Shown one piece after another: positions 1-8,426 of a stretch of 40,125 nt of DNA. The stretch's first letter is position 1. Each line of letters begins with the position of its first letter. Source of the stretch: Streptomyces sp. G44 (lineage in GTDB: Bacteria; Actinomycetota; Actinomycetes; Streptomycetales; Streptomycetaceae). The notes beneath the pieces are model-generated. The model had not been told where the DNA came from, made no database searches, and saw nothing but the letters and a program-made list of their open reading frames with translations. The stretch spans positions 1 to 40,125 of the forward strand of contig NZ_JAFEXF010000052.1 of assembly GCF_016905445.1 (NCBI RefSeq), read 5' to 3'. The position numbers and the translations under genes are program-made.

Positions 1-579
1 GAGCAGGGGCGCGGGAGCCGCCGGTGTCAGGCGGTGGGCGAGGACCGGGAGCAACTCGGCGACGCGGTGCGGACGGTGGGCCGCGATGCCGGGCGGGGCC
101 GGGGCCAGCGGGACCAGCAGATCGGTGGCCGCGAGCGGCGCCTCGGTGCCGTCGTCGGTGCAGTCGCCGTGCAGCCAGAGCGTCAGCATGTAGAGCTCGG
201 GTACGGAGAGCAGCCGGGGCTGGCAGGGCACCGGCATGGCTTCGGCGTGCCGCAGGGCCCGTTCGGTGGAGGCGATGTAGGGGCCCTCGAAGAAGTGCGA
301 GAAGGCCCAGCCGTCCGGCGTGAGCATCGTGTCGGCCGCGGCGAGGGTGCGCTCGCCCGCGCGGATCATGAAGCGCCAGCCGGCGAGGCGGGTGGGCGAT
401 GTGCCGTCGGGTGCGGCGCGACCCAACACGTGGACGGGCAGCGGGAGTTCGGGCCGCACGGAACCCTGGGCGGCACGGAGGGCCGGGGTCCGGGCCTCGC
501 GTACGGCGGTGGGGGAACCGAGTGCCGCGAGAACGCTGCGCAGGGCGGGCGCGGGGGCCGGGAGGACATGCAGCGGCAT
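1..579 (-). CDS. Conserved hypothetical protein, C-terminus outside the window
   Basis: The minus strand is open from an ATG at 579 to the window edge (193 codons, no stop), with strong third-position G/C as expected for a real Streptomyces gene. The protein starts MPLHVLPAPAPALRSVL and contains an aromatic stretch (GWAFSHFFEGPYIAS) followed by PELYMLTLWLHGD. I see no signal peptide, membrane segment or known catalytic motif and do not recognise the family. It diverges from the ligase-like gene at 1063 across a 483-bp gap. The end is cut by the window, so length and fold are unknown. Confidence 0.7.
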   Translation of the reverse strand, partial: MPLHVLPAPAPALRSVLAALGSPTAVREARTPALRAAQGSVRPELPLPVHVLGRAAPDGTSPTRLAGWRFMIRAGERTLAAADTMLTPDGWAFSHFFEGPYIASTERALRHAEAMPVPCQPRLLSVPELYMLTLWLHGDCTDDGTEAPLAATDLLVPLAPAPPGIAAHRPHRVAELLPVLAHRLTPAAPAPLL

Positions 580-1062
580 GGTGGGTCGCCTCTCTCATTC
601 GACAGGCACGGTGGAGCGGGGGCAGGTGCGTGACGTCGCTGTCAGGCTCTGGGTCAGAGGGGGCGGGGGCCGGGGGACCGCGAGCGCCAACTCTCTGCCT
701 AGATTGCGCAGTTTATATGAGAGGTGTTCGAGCGGTGTTTCGGCTAGACGTGCTCGATATTGCGGGCAAGGGGATATCGGGTCGCACTTCTGCGGTCTTT
801 ATGCCGATTTTGGGTGGGCCCCGCATCCGTGACCTCGCATTTCACGAGGTGAGCGGTCGGCTGATTCCGGTCGGTGCTTTTGACCAGGTCCTCGGAACCG
901 AATCCGCACTGTGCCGCATGCCCGGTGAATGTGCCTCGCGCCGGCTGCCCCGAGCCTACTGCCCGGTGCGCCGCCGCGGGGCGTTATCGATCACATTGAC
1001 GGGGCATCATCCCCCGTACGCAGCGGCCGGGCCCCGGCCGCCGTCCGAGGAGGGACACTTCG
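580..1062. other. Intergenic region between divergent genes
   Basis: This 483-bp gap contains no convincing gene. Around 690-870 it is clearly poorer in GC than the genes on either side. It holds a small hairpin CCTCG-N7-CGAGG (833-849) and a CGGGG/CCCCG hairpin just upstream of the 1063 gene. It should carry both divergent promoters, but no textbook -35/-10 pair stands out. A plus-strand reading frame through 719-1070 lacks normal codon bias and was rejected. Confidence 0.5.
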
Positions 1063-2601
1063 ATGGGTGAGAAGGTCGCGGCGGGCGCGTTCGACCTGTC
1101 CGATCGACACCACTACCGAAGGAAGCTCCGCGCGTGCCTGACGGGGCTCGAGCGGCTGCTGGCCCAGGAGCGGTTCGACCGGCCCCGAAATCTGATGGGC
1201 ATGGAGATCGAGCTGAATCTCGCCGGGGCCGACGGGCTGCCGAGAATGTTGAATGCGCAGGTTCTGGAGCGTATCGCGAGCCGGGATTTCCAGACGGAAC
1301 TCGGCATGTTCAATCTGGAAGTGAACATTGCTCCGCACCGGCTCGGCGGCCGCGTTCTCGACCGGCTCGCCGAAGAAGTGCGTACCGGCCTCAACTACGC
1401 CCACCGAAAAGCGGGCGAGCTCGGCGCGGGGATCGTCATGATCGGCATTCTGCCGACCCTGAACAAGGAGGACATGGTCTCCGCCAACCTCTCCGACGTG
1501 GACCGCTACGCCCTGTTGAACGAGCAGATCGTGGCGGCGCGCGGCGAGCGCTTCGCCCTCGACATCGAGGGAGTCGAGCGGCTGACCTGCACGTCCGGCT
1601 CGATCGTGCCCGAAGCGGCGTGTACTTCCGTGCAGTTGCACCTTCAGGTGACCCCCGGCCGGTTCGCCGACGTGTGGAACGCCGCGCAGGCCGTCGCCGC
1701 GGCGCAGGTCGCCGTGGGCGCCAACGCGCCGTTCCTGTTCGGCCGCGAGCTGTGGCGCGAGTCGCGGCCCCCGCTCTTCCTCCAGTCCACCGACACACGG
1801 CCGCCCGAGCTCCAGGCCCAGGGGGTGCGGCCGCGGACCTGGTTCGGCGAGCGGTGGATCACCGGGCCCCTGGAGCTCTTCGAGGAGAATCTGCGCTACT
1901 TTCCGGCACTGCTGCCCCTCATGGAAGCGGAGGACCCGCTGGGCGTCATCGACGCGGGGGGTGTGCCGCGGCTCGGCGAACTCGTCCTGCACAACGGCAC
2001 CGTCTACCGCTGGAACCGTCCGGTGTACGGCATCGCCGACGGCGTCCCGCATCTGCGCGTCGAGAACCGCGTGCTGCCGGCGGGCCCCACCGTCACCGAC
2101 GTCATCGCCAACGTCGCCTTCTACTACGGGCTCGTGCGGGCCCTCGCGGAGGAGGCCAGGCCGGTGTGGACCCGGCTGCCCTTCGAGGCCGCCGCCGACA
2201 ACTTCGAGGTCGCGTGCCGGTACGGCATCGACGCCCGGCTGCGGTGGCCGCGGCGCGGCAGGCTCGGCGGCGCCGGCGGTACCGCCGAGGTGCCGGCGGT
2301 CGACCTCGTACGTGATGAACTGCTGCCGCTTGCGGCCGCCGGGCTCGACGCGTGGGGGGTGGAGCCCGCGGACCGGGACCTGTACCTCGGGGTGATCGAG
2401 GAGCGGTGCAGGCTGCGGGTCAATGGCGCGTCGTGGCAGGCGGCGACGTACCACCGCGCCTTGGACAGCGGGCTCTCCAGGGAGGCGGCGCTGGCCGCCA
2501 CCACCAAGCGGTACTGCGAGCTGATGCACGAGGGCGACCCGGTGCACACCTGGCCGGTGGGGCATCTGCGGCCGGCGGTGCCGATGTCGGCGCCGCGCTG
2601 A
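1063..2601 (+). CDS. Glutamate-cysteine ligase family (GCS2-like) protein
   Basis: The 512-aa protein carries hallmarks of the ATP-dependent carboxylate-amine ligase family that includes glutamate-cysteine ligase and EgtA. These are GMEIELNLAG near residue 46, the NLEVNIAP strand near 87, a CTSVQLHLQV block near 188 and HLRVENRVLPAGPTVTD near 330. Family members join an amino group to the gamma-carboxyl of glutamate or a similar acid. In actinomycetes they feed mycothiol-independent thiols, ergothioneine or unknown amides. The ATG at 1063 has GAGGAGGGAC upstream. No ergothioneine genes (egtB-E) are next to it, so EgtA is not supported and the substrate is unknown. It stands alone, divergent from the hypothetical gene at 579. 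Confidence 0.8.
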   Translation: MGEKVAAGAFDLSDRHHYRRKLRACLTGLERLLAQERFDRPRNLMGMEIELNLAGADGLPRMLNAQVLERIASRDFQTELGMFNLEVNIAPHRLGGRVLDRLAEEVRTGLNYAHRKAGELGAGIVMIGILPTLNKEDMVSANLSDVDRYALLNEQIVAARGERFALDIEGVERLTCTSGSIVPEAACTSVQLHLQVTPGRFADVWNAAQAVAAAQVAVGANAPFLFGRELWRESRPPLFLQSTDTRPPELQAQGVRPRTWFGERWITGPLELFEENLRYFPALLPLMEAEDPLGVIDAGGVPRLGELVLHNGTVYRWNRPVYGIADGVPHLRVENRVLPAGPTVTDVIANVAFYYGLVRALAEEARPVWTRLPFEAAADNFEVACRYGIDARLRWPRRGRLGGAGGTAEVPAVDLVRDELLPLAAAGLDAWGVEPADRDLYLGVIEERCRLRVNGASWQAATYHRALDSGLSREAALAATTKRYCELMHEGDPVHTWPVGHLRPAVPMSAPR

Positions 2602-2798
2602 GCCCGGCGCCGCCCGGCGAGGACGAGCGCCCGGTCGCGCAGCTCGTCGTTCCGCATGGCACCGGTGCCGGGGGTCCCGCGCGGACGCGCGGCCGGGGGG
2701 CGGGCGTGGCCGTGCCGTGCGCGTCGGGCAAGCTGTGACGTCCCAGGGCTGCCGCTCGGCCTGTCGCGCACGGTCCTCGTAACTTCTTTCGAGACCCT

Positions 2799-2816
2799 GG
2801 CGAGGGCGAGGGCGAG
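2799..2816 (+). repeat. GGCGAG hexamer, three tandem copies
   Basis: Three perfect GGCGAG copies plus a partial fourth lie about 40 bp before the CPBP gene, in a 252-bp gap that otherwise shows nothing recognisable. They may only be a low-complexity tract, although a variable spacer upstream of a promoter is possible. Confidence 0.6.
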
Positions 2817-2853
2817 GGCGGGGACGAGGCGGGATCACTCACGTGGAGGTTCA

Positions 2854-3657
2854 GTGGCAGCGGAGCCGGGGCCGATGGACGGTTCTTTTCCGACAGGCGG
2901 TCCGTCGCGGCGGACTCTGCGGGACGAAACGGTGCTCGTCCTGGCACTCTCGCTCGGGGCGAGCGGAGTGTCCGCGCTGATCAGCTTTGTCGGGTCGGTC
3001 ACCAGGCCGGGCGGTCTGAAGGACCAGGCGGCGACGTTGAACGCGTCGGCGGCGCCGGGCCGGCCATGGCTCGATCTGGCGTGGCAGCTGTTCGGGATCA
3101 CCACCGCGCTGGTGCCGGTCGCGCTGGTCGCGCACTTCCTGCTGCGGGAGGGAGCGGGTCTGCGGACGATCGGCTTCGACCGGACGCGGCCATGGCCCGA
3201 CCTGGGGCGCGGCACGTTGATCGCCGCGGTGATCGGCAGTCTCGGCATCGCCTTCTACCTGGCGGCCCGCGGGCTCGGCTTCAACCTCACGGTGGTGCCG
3301 GAGGCGCTGCCGGACGTGTGGTGGAAGTACCCGGTCCTCGTGCTCTCCGCGGTGCAGAACGCGGTCGTGGAGGAAGTGATCGTCGTCGGCTATCTGCTGC
3401 GCAGGTGCGGGCAGCTGGGGTGGACGCCGATGGCCGCGCTGGTGGGCAGTTCGGTGCTGCGCGGCTCCTACCACCTGTACCAGGGCATCGGCGGGTTCCT
3501 CGGGAACGTGGCGATGGGCGTGGTCTTCGTGCTGCTCTACCGCAGGTGGGGCCGGGTGGGTCCGCTGGTGGCGGCCCACTCCCTGCTCGACATCGGGGCG
3601 TTCGTGGGGTACGCGCTGCTCGCCGGGAAGGTGGGGTGGCTGCCCACGCCTTCGTGA
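2854..3657 (+). CDS. CPBP-family intramembrane metalloprotease
   Basis: This 267-aa integral membrane protein has about six to eight hydrophobic segments and the CPBP (CAAX prenyl protease 2/bacteriocin-processing) motifs. The Glu pair is at about 173-174 (QNAVVEEVIVVGYLL), followed by a RGSYHLYQG segment with a His near 207 and a final AAHSLLD with His near 242. The Arg of the canonical EExxxR motif is replaced (EEVIVV), which I recall as common in the actinobacterial subgroup. Family members cleave substrates inside the membrane or confer bacteriocin self-immunity. GTG 2854 is chosen because GGAGG ends 4 nt upstream. ATG 2875 is the alternative. A strong hairpin follows at 3711. Confidence 0.82.
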   Translation: MAAEPGPMDGSFPTGGPSRRTLRDETVLVLALSLGASGVSALISFVGSVTRPGGLKDQAATLNASAAPGRPWLDLAWQLFGITTALVPVALVAHFLLREGAGLRTIGFDRTRPWPDLGRGTLIAAVIGSLGIAFYLAARGLGFNLTVVPEALPDVWWKYPVLVLSAVQNAVVEEVIVVGYLLRRCGQLGWTPMAALVGSSVLRGSYHLYQGIGGFLGNVAMGVVFVLLYRRWGRVGPLVAAHSLLDIGAFVGYALLAGKVGWLPTPS

Positions 3658-3710
3658 GGCGGGGCGGTACGGGCCGGCTCCGGATGGTCGCAGGGCTGCG
3701 GGGCGGCGAT

Positions 3711-3752
3711 GTGGGGACGTACGTACGGGTGCGGGTTCTCGTACGTCCCCAC
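3711..3752. terminator. Bidirectional terminator hairpin
   Basis: A perfect 13-bp inverted repeat (GTGGGGACGTACG at 3711-3723, complement at 3740-3752) with a 16-nt loop lies between the convergent CPBP and PhzF genes. Its position and symmetry fit a terminator serving both strands. It has no T-tract, as is usual in Streptomyces. Confidence 0.75.
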
Positions 3753-3778
3753 CGTGCTGTACGTGGGCGGGGGCGCCG

Positions 3779-4600
3779 TCAGGCGAGCAGGTCGCCCTCG
3801 ATGACCGTGACCGCGCGGCCCGTCAGGAGGGTGCGGTCGCCGCGCAGTTCGGTGCGGACCAGGCCGGTGCGGGCGGAGGCCTGAAGGCCCGTCAGTCGGG
3901 TGCGGCCGAGGCGCTCGGACCAGAAGGGGGCGAGCGCGGTGTGCGCGCTGCCCGTCACGGGGTCCTCGTCGATGCCGACGCGGGGGAAGAAGCCGCGCGA
4001 CACGAAGTCGTAGCCGCGGGACGGGTCTTCGGCCCCGGCCGTGGCGATGATGCCGCGCTCCGAGTGGCGGACGAGGGCCTTGTGGTCCGGGGTGAGTGAC
4101 CGCACCGTCTTCTCGTCGGCGAGCTCGACCAGCAGGTCGCCCATGTGCCGGCCCGTGTCGTACACGGCGAGCGGCTCGGCGCCCAGGGCCTCGGCGACGC
4201 CCGGGGGGACCTCCGTGGCGGTGAGCGGGGCGGTCGGGAAGTCGAGGGTGAGGGTGCCGTCGTCGTGCGCGGTCGCGGTGAGGATGCCGCCGCGCGTGGT
4301 GAAGCGGACGGAGCCGGTGGCGGCACCGGTGGTGTGCAGGACGTGCGCGGTGGCCAAAGTGGCGTGCCCGCACAGATCGACCTCCGTGGCCGGGGTGAAC
4401 CACCGCAGCGCCCAGTCCGCTTCGCCGCCCTCCGGGAGGCGGTGGGCGAACGCGGTCTCGGCGTGGTTGACCTCCCTGGCCACGTGCTGGAGCCAGGTGT
4501 CGTCGGGGAAGGCGTCGAGGAGCAGGACGCCCGCCGGGTTGCCGGCGAAGGGGCGGTCGGTGAAGGCGTCGACGACGCGGATGCGGTGTGAGGTCGGCAT
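3779..4600 (-). CDS. PhzF-family isomerase/epimerase-like protein
   Basis: The 273-aa protein matches the PhzF/YHI9 family, two-lobed diaminopimelate-epimerase-fold proteins. Visible hallmarks are DAFTDRPFAGNPAGV at the N-terminus, the catalytic-type Glu48 in NHAETAF, the DLCGHATLA motif at 75-83 and EDPVTGSAH in the second lobe. PhzF itself isomerises a dihydro-hydroxyanthranilate in phenazine biosynthesis, but no other phenazine genes are present, so the substrate is unknown. ATG 4600 gives the normal family N-terminus. A longer frame reaches 4717 but adds only low-complexity residues. It is convergent with the CPBP gene and divergent from padR. Confidence 0.85.
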   Translation of the reverse strand: MPTSHRIRVVDAFTDRPFAGNPAGVLLLDAFPDDTWLQHVAREVNHAETAFAHRLPEGGEADWALRWFTPATEVDLCGHATLATAHVLHTTGAATGSVRFTTRGGILTATAHDDGTLTLDFPTAPLTATEVPPGVAEALGAEPLAVYDTGRHMGDLLVELADEKTVRSLTPDHKALVRHSERGIIATAGAEDPSRGYDFVSRGFFPRVGIDEDPVTGSAHTALAPFWSERLGRTRLTGLQASARTGLVRTELRGDRTLLTGRAVTVIEGDLLA

Positions 4601-4739
4601 AACGCTGACGGTAGTGGCCACAGCGGGTTGCCGGTAAGGCCAATTCTGGGTCACTGGCCTGGGTGGTGGTCTGGGTTCGGGGAGGCCCTGCATCGGTACG
4701 CGGAGTTGCCATGCCAAGGGGTTGCCCGGCGATCGGTAG

Positions 4740-4749
4740 CGATATATCG
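4740..4749. promoter_or_regulatory. Palindromic candidate operator upstream of padR
   Basis: A 10-bp palindrome CGATATATCG lies 58 bp before the padR start, followed by more GATC-rich half-sites (GCGATCGATAC). PadR regulators usually repress their own promoter through AT-rich palindromes, so this is a reasonable autoregulatory site. It is inferred from position and symmetry only. Confidence 0.4.
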
Positions 4750-4807
4750 TTGAGGCATCGCGATCGATACGTGATTGATCGCCGAACTAAGACTAGGAGT
4801 GATCTTC

Positions 4808-5473
4808 ATGCGTTCCCACGGTTTCGGCCCCGGCTTCGGACAGGGGCATGAGCACGAGCAGAGGCGCGGTCGGCACGGCGGGCGCTCGGGACGGGAAGGC
4901 GGCGGCCGGGACAGGCTCGGCGGCTTCGACGGGCGGCGTGGGGCGTTCGGGCCGTTCGGCCCCGGCTTCGCGGGGCCCGGTGGGCCCGGCGGTCCCTGGG
5001 GTGGCCGCGGCGGGCGGGGCGGCCCGCGAGGGCGGGCGCGGCGCGGTGACGTACGCGCCTCGATCCTGGCCCTCCTGCGGGACCGCCCCATGCACGGCTA
5101 CGAGATGATCCAGGAGATCGCCGAGCGCAGCGGCGGGGCGTGGAAGCCCAGCCCCGGTTCGGTCTACCCGACCCTCCAGCTCCTGGAGGACGAGGGGCTG
5201 ATCAGCAGCGCGAGCGAGGGCGGCAAGAAGCTCTTCTCGCTCACCGATGCCGGCCGCGAGGCCGCCGAGGTGGGCCCCGAGGCTCCCTGGGAAGAGGCCG
5301 GGCGCGGGGTCGACTGGGACACGCTGAACGAGATCCGGCAGGCCGGCTTCGGTCTGATGGAGGCGTTCGGGCAGGTCTGGAAGACCGGCAGCAAAGAGCA
5401 GCGCGACAAGGCGGTCTCCGTCATCAACGACGCCCGCAAGAAGCTGTACCTGATCCTCGCCGATGAGGACTGA
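4808..5473 (+). CDS. PadR-family transcriptional regulator with Gly/Arg-rich N-terminus
   Basis: The 221-aa protein has a low-complexity Gly/Arg/Phe-rich N-terminal tail (residues 1-80), then a PadR winged helix (about 80-155: DVRASILALLRDRPMHGYEM, then PSPGSVYPTLQLLEDEGLI and KKLFSLTDAGRE). A C-terminal helical segment (about 170-221) is probably for dimerisation. PadR proteins are mostly ligand-responsive repressors of efflux or stress genes. ATG 4808 has AGGAG 8 nt upstream. An in-frame upstream start at 4775 lacks this. The target is unclear: the gene is divergent from phzF-like and may only regulate itself through the palindrome at 4740. Confidence 0.88.
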   Translation: MRSHGFGPGFGQGHEHEQRRGRHGGRSGREGGGRDRLGGFDGRRGAFGPFGPGFAGPGGPGGPWGGRGGRGGPRGRARRGDVRASILALLRDRPMHGYEMIQEIAERSGGAWKPSPGSVYPTLQLLEDEGLISSASEGGKKLFSLTDAGREAAEVGPEAPWEEAGRGVDWDTLNEIRQAGFGLMEAFGQVWKTGSKEQRDKAVSVINDARKKLYLILADED

Positions 5474-5479
5474 GGTGGC

Positions 5480-5496
5480 GGGGGCCGTCGGCCCCC
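5480..5496. terminator. Short terminator hairpin after padR
   Basis: GGGGGCC-GTC-GGCCCCC, a 7-bp stem with a 3-nt loop, starts 6 bp after the padR stop. It is the first of two hairpins between padR and the convergent peptide operon. Confidence 0.65.
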
Positions 5497-5505
5497 GGCT
5501 CGGAT

Positions 5506-5538
5506 GAGGCGCCCCGCACCATGGGTGGGGGGCGCCTC
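5506..5538. terminator. Bidirectional terminator hairpin
   Basis: A 10-bp perfect stem (GAGGCGCCCC at 5506-5515, complement at 5529-5538) with a 13-nt loop. It lies 14 bp beyond the stop of the last gene of the peptide operon and after padR, so it probably terminates both. Confidence 0.72.
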
Positions 5539-5551
5539 GGCCATGTCGGGG

Positions 5552-5992
5552 TCACCTCCCGGGCGACCTCACGACGCCCAGCAGGCGTACCAGAGGGAAG
5601 TAGCCGAACTCCCGCGAGTCGAAACTCGACGAGGGGTTGTCGCCGAGCAGCACCGCCATGCCGGCCGGCACCCGCTCGTCGGATACGTTCGCGAGCCCCG
5701 GCCCGCGGGGCACCACGTCGCCGGGGAGTGCCACGACCCGCTTGATCATCCAACGGCGCGCGGCCACCGAGACAGGCGCGGCCCTGGCCGGCAACGGCGG
5801 CTCCAGCCAGCCCCGCCTGCCGAAGGGCGACTCGACGACGACCACCTCGCCCGGTCTGGGCCTTCGCCGCCGTACCGCCAGCACCCGGTCGCCGTCCTGG
5901 AAAGTCGGCGCCATGCTCACCCCTTCGACGGTGACGGACACCAGTCGGCGGGTGAGGACGGCGGCAGCGATCCGCGCCTTCTCCGCGATCAT
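5552..5992 (-). CDS. S26-family signal peptidase of the cysteine-rich peptide locus
   Basis: This 146-aa serine protease of the LexA/signal-peptidase-I clan has nucleophile Ser26 in EGVSMAPTF, general-base Lys84 in RRWMIKRVVALPGD and a terminal LLGDNPSSSFDSREFGYFP box. It is shorter than housekeeping SipW/LepB-type enzymes, and its N-terminus (residues 8-22) is only weakly hydrophobic, so membrane anchoring is uncertain. The start overlaps the ABC exporter stop by 4 nt (ATGA), implying translational coupling. By context it is the likely protease removing the leader of the peptide at 9082, whose sequence has an A-Q-A site before the Cys-rich part. That assignment is inferred. Confidence 0.85.
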   Translation of the reverse strand: MIAEKARIAAAVLTRRLVSVTVEGVSMAPTFQDGDRVLAVRRRRPRPGEVVVVESPFGRRGWLEPPLPARAAPVSVAARRWMIKRVVALPGDVVPRGPGLANVSDERVPAGMAVLLGDNPSSSFDSREFGYFPLVRLLGVVRSPGR

Positions 5993-7875
5993 GACGCGGC
6001 CACCGATGTCACCGGGCCGCCCTCCGCGTCAGTGTCCTGGTAACCGTCGGCCTGGAGAGCGAAGAGCCGCGCGTACTCACCACCGGCGCGCAGCAGTTCG
6101 CCGTGCCCACCCTGTTCCACCACCCGCCCGCCGTCGAGTACGGCGATGTGGTGGGCGTCGCGGACCGTGCTGAGCCGATGCGAGATCAATAGGCTGGTGC
6201 GGCCCGCACGGTGCCGGCCGATGGTCAGGTGGATCTCGTGCTCCGCCTCCGCGTCGAGTCCTGCCGAGGGCTCGTCGAGGATCATCAGGTCGCGTCCCTC
6301 GCGCAGGAAGGCGCGAGCCAGGGCCAGCCGCTGGTGCTGTCCCCCGGACAGCAGGGTGCCAGGGCCGGAGGTGCCGTCCGGGACGAAGGAGCGCGAGAGC
6401 ATGGTGTCGTACCCTTCCGGCAGCGAGGCGAGTTTGGGGTGCAGGCCCGCCTTGCTCGCCGCCGTCTCGATGCGGTCGCGCCGGTCGAACAGCCGCAGAT
6501 CGCCCAGGCCGATGTTCTCGGCCGCCGTCATGTCGTAGTGCTGGAAGTCCTGGAACAGGGTGGAGATGCGTTCGCGCAGCCCCGCGGGGTCGACATCGCG
6601 CACGTCGACGCCGTCCCAGAGGATCGCTCCGCGGGTGGGGTCGTAGAACCGGCAGAGCAGCTTCACCAACGTGGATTTGCCGGCGCCGTTCAGTCCCACC
6701 AGGGCCAGTGACTGGCCGCAGGGGATGAACAGGTCCAGTCCGCGCAGCACCCACTCCTGATCCTCGGCGTAGCGGAACCAGACGCCACGCATCTCGATCC
6801 CGCGTGCGAGCGGCGGCAGCGGCACCGGGTCGGCGGCCACCGGGAGGTCGGGCTCGGTCTCCACCACCTCCAGGTAGTGGTCGAACATCAGCAGCGTCCG
6901 CTGCGAGGCCGCGATTTGCAGCAGCAGCGCGCCGAGCGAGGTCTGCACTCCGTCCACCGCGGCCACGAACATCGTCACCCCGCCGACGGAGAGCTCACCC
7001 CGGGTGGCCGCGAACACCGCCCACATCAGCCCCGCCCCCGAGACCAGCGAGGTCAGCAGCTCCAGCGCGCCCTGCACCTTGGTCTGCCGCGCCTCGACCG
7101 CTTGTGTGACGGCGTTGGCCGCCCGGCGCTCCGCCAGCACCCGCTTGCGCAGGAAGTCGCCGATGCCGAAGAGCCGGATCTCCTTGGCCGCGGTCGCGGA
7201 GGCGATCAGACCCGTGTAGAAGTCCTCACGCCGCTCGATCCGCCCCACGGTGAACACGGCGCGGGCGTAGTGCCGGGAGAGGGAGAGCTGCGCCACCAGC
7301 GACGGCACCCCCGCGGCCAGCACCAGCAGCGCCATCAGCGGGCTGATCGCGACCAGCGAGATGAGGAACCCGCCGACCGTCAGCACCGACTTGCCCGCCG
7401 TCAGCACCCCGTCGGCGAGCTGACCCGCGACGGTGCGGCCGACGTCCTGGGCCACCCGCAACCGGTCCAGGAACGCGGCGTCCTCCAGCCGGCCCAGGCC
7501 CGGATGCCGGCCCACTGCCGTCAGCAGGCGGTCCTGTGTCAGCAGTCCGACCCTGCGGTCCACGACGCCTCGGAGGTAGCGGCCGATCAGCGGGCCGAGG
7601 CCGACCACGGTCGCGATGAGGACGTAGCCGAGCGCCGGGACCACCAAGTCCCCGGCGTCCGCCCCCCGGGTGAGGCCGTCGAGCAGCAGCTTGGTCATCC
7701 ACGCCACCGCGACCGGCGTCAGCCCGGACGACAGCGTGATCACCGCATAGCCGGCCGACGCCGCCGGAGCCGCCCTGGCGCACAGGGCGACTGCCGTGGC
7801 GATGCGTCGGTACGCGGAGTGGGCGGTCTCCTTCCGCTCGCCGCGTCCGTGTGGTCGGGGGAGGCGAAGGCTCAC
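5989..7875 (-). CDS. ABC exporter (fused permease and ATPase) of the peptide locus
   Basis: The 628-aa half-transporter has an N-terminal six-helix transmembrane domain (about 25-335) and a C-terminal nucleotide-binding domain. The domain shows Walker A GLNGAGKST at 394-402, signature LSGGQ at 509-513, Walker B LMILDEP at 530-536 and H-loop His566. It should act as a dimer. There is no N-terminal C39 peptidase domain, so any leader must be removed by another protease, which the adjacent S26 enzyme provides. It overlaps the TlpA-like gene and the S26 gene by 4 nt each. The substrate is inferred to be the 69-aa Cys-rich peptide upstream. A general multidrug role is possible but less likely given the coupling. 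Confidence 0.9.
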   Translation of the reverse strand: MSLRLPRPHGRGERKETAHSAYRRIATAVALCARAAPAASAGYAVITLSSGLTPVAVAWMTKLLLDGLTRGADAGDLVVPALGYVLIATVVGLGPLIGRYLRGVVDRRVGLLTQDRLLTAVGRHPGLGRLEDAAFLDRLRVAQDVGRTVAGQLADGVLTAGKSVLTVGGFLISLVAISPLMALLVLAAGVPSLVAQLSLSRHYARAVFTVGRIERREDFYTGLIASATAAKEIRLFGIGDFLRKRVLAERRAANAVTQAVEARQTKVQGALELLTSLVSGAGLMWAVFAATRGELSVGGVTMFVAAVDGVQTSLGALLLQIAASQRTLLMFDHYLEVVETEPDLPVAADPVPLPPLARGIEMRGVWFRYAEDQEWVLRGLDLFIPCGQSLALVGLNGAGKSTLVKLLCRFYDPTRGAILWDGVDVRDVDPAGLRERISTLFQDFQHYDMTAAENIGLGDLRLFDRRDRIETAASKAGLHPKLASLPEGYDTMLSRSFVPDGTSGPGTLLSGGQHQRLALARAFLREGRDLMILDEPSAGLDAEAEHEIHLTIGRHRAGRTSLLISHRLSTVRDAHHIAVLDGGRVVEQGGHGELLRAGGEYARLFALQADGYQDTDAEGGPVTSVAAS

Positions 7876-8426
7876 GGGGCGGGCACCGGCAGTTCGTGGT
7901 CGAGGTTGTCGGCGGTGATGATGGGCCGTCCGTGCTCGTTGCTGGGCGAGACGACAAGGATGGCCGGGAACCCTTGAAGGGCGAAGGCCGTACTGACCGC
8001 GCCCTCGTTGCTGTCCTCCCGTACCACCCTGGCCACCGGACGCAGCCGCTCCACCATGTCGGCCGCGTCCGCGGCGTTCCCGACGACCGTCGTCAGTACC
8101 TTCTCCCGGCCGCCGGGGAAGGCGGCGGCGAATTCCACGAACTTCGGCAGCTTTTCCCGGCAGGGGCCACAGGTCGGAGAGAAGAACGCGACCAGGGTGT
8201 CACCCTGATAAAGGCTTTCATGGTCGACCAGTTCGCCGTCCTCCGTGATCGTGGAGAACGCGCCGACCTCTTCGTTCATGCCGAGGGTCGCGGCCCGGCC
8301 GGAATTGCCGTTGCGGTTCAGGATTTCGGCCTGGTCACGCAGGCGTTTGATGATTCCGACGCTCAGGACGAGATTCAGCAGGCACAGCGCCCCGACGAAT
8401 ACGAGAGCTGTGATCACGACGGGCAT
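7872..8426 (-). CDS. TlpA/MauD-like membrane-anchored thioredoxin
   Basis: The 184-aa protein has an N-terminal membrane anchor (residues 3-25) and a thioredoxin fold with active site C86-G-P-C89 in FFSPTCGPCREKLP. A cis-Pro-like turn follows at GFPAILVV. The topology puts the redox domain outside the cytoplasm. TlpA/MauD proteins make, shuffle or reduce disulfides in secreted proteins. MauD partners MauE in maturing the disulfide-rich light chain of methylamine dehydrogenase. Here MauE is the preceding gene, and the likely client is the 10-Cys peptide. ATG 8426 has AGGAG 7 nt upstream. The start lies 92 nt inside the MauE frame, and the stop overlaps the ABC gene by 4 nt. Confidence 0.88.
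   Translation of the reverse strand: MPVVITALVFVGALCLLNLVLSVGIIKRLRDQAEILNRNGNSGRAATLGMNEEVGAFSTITEDGELVDHESLYQGDTLVAFFSPTCGPCREKLPKFVEFAAAFPGGREKVLTTVVGNAADAADMVERLRPVARVVREDSNEGAVSTAFALQGFPAILVVSPSNEHGRPIITADNLDHELPVPAP

Noticed and set aside
719..1070. Plus-strand frame reading MRGVRAVFRLDVLDIAGKG before the ligase-like gene
   Set aside because: It lacks the third-position G/C bias of genes here, has no ribosome site and overlaps the true start of the next gene.
1063..2601. Assignment of the ligase-like gene as egtA
   Set aside because: None of egtB, egtC, egtD or egtE is adjacent, and family motifs alone do not separate EgtA from other GCS2-type ligases.
3779..4600. PhzF-like gene as evidence of a phenazine cluster
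   Set aside because: No other phz genes are near; this family is widespread outside phenazine synthesis.
5989..7875. ABC exporter as a C39-peptidase (double-glycine) bacteriocin exporter
   Set aside because: The first 30 or so residues before the membrane domain lack the catalytic Cys and His motifs of C39, and the domain is too short.
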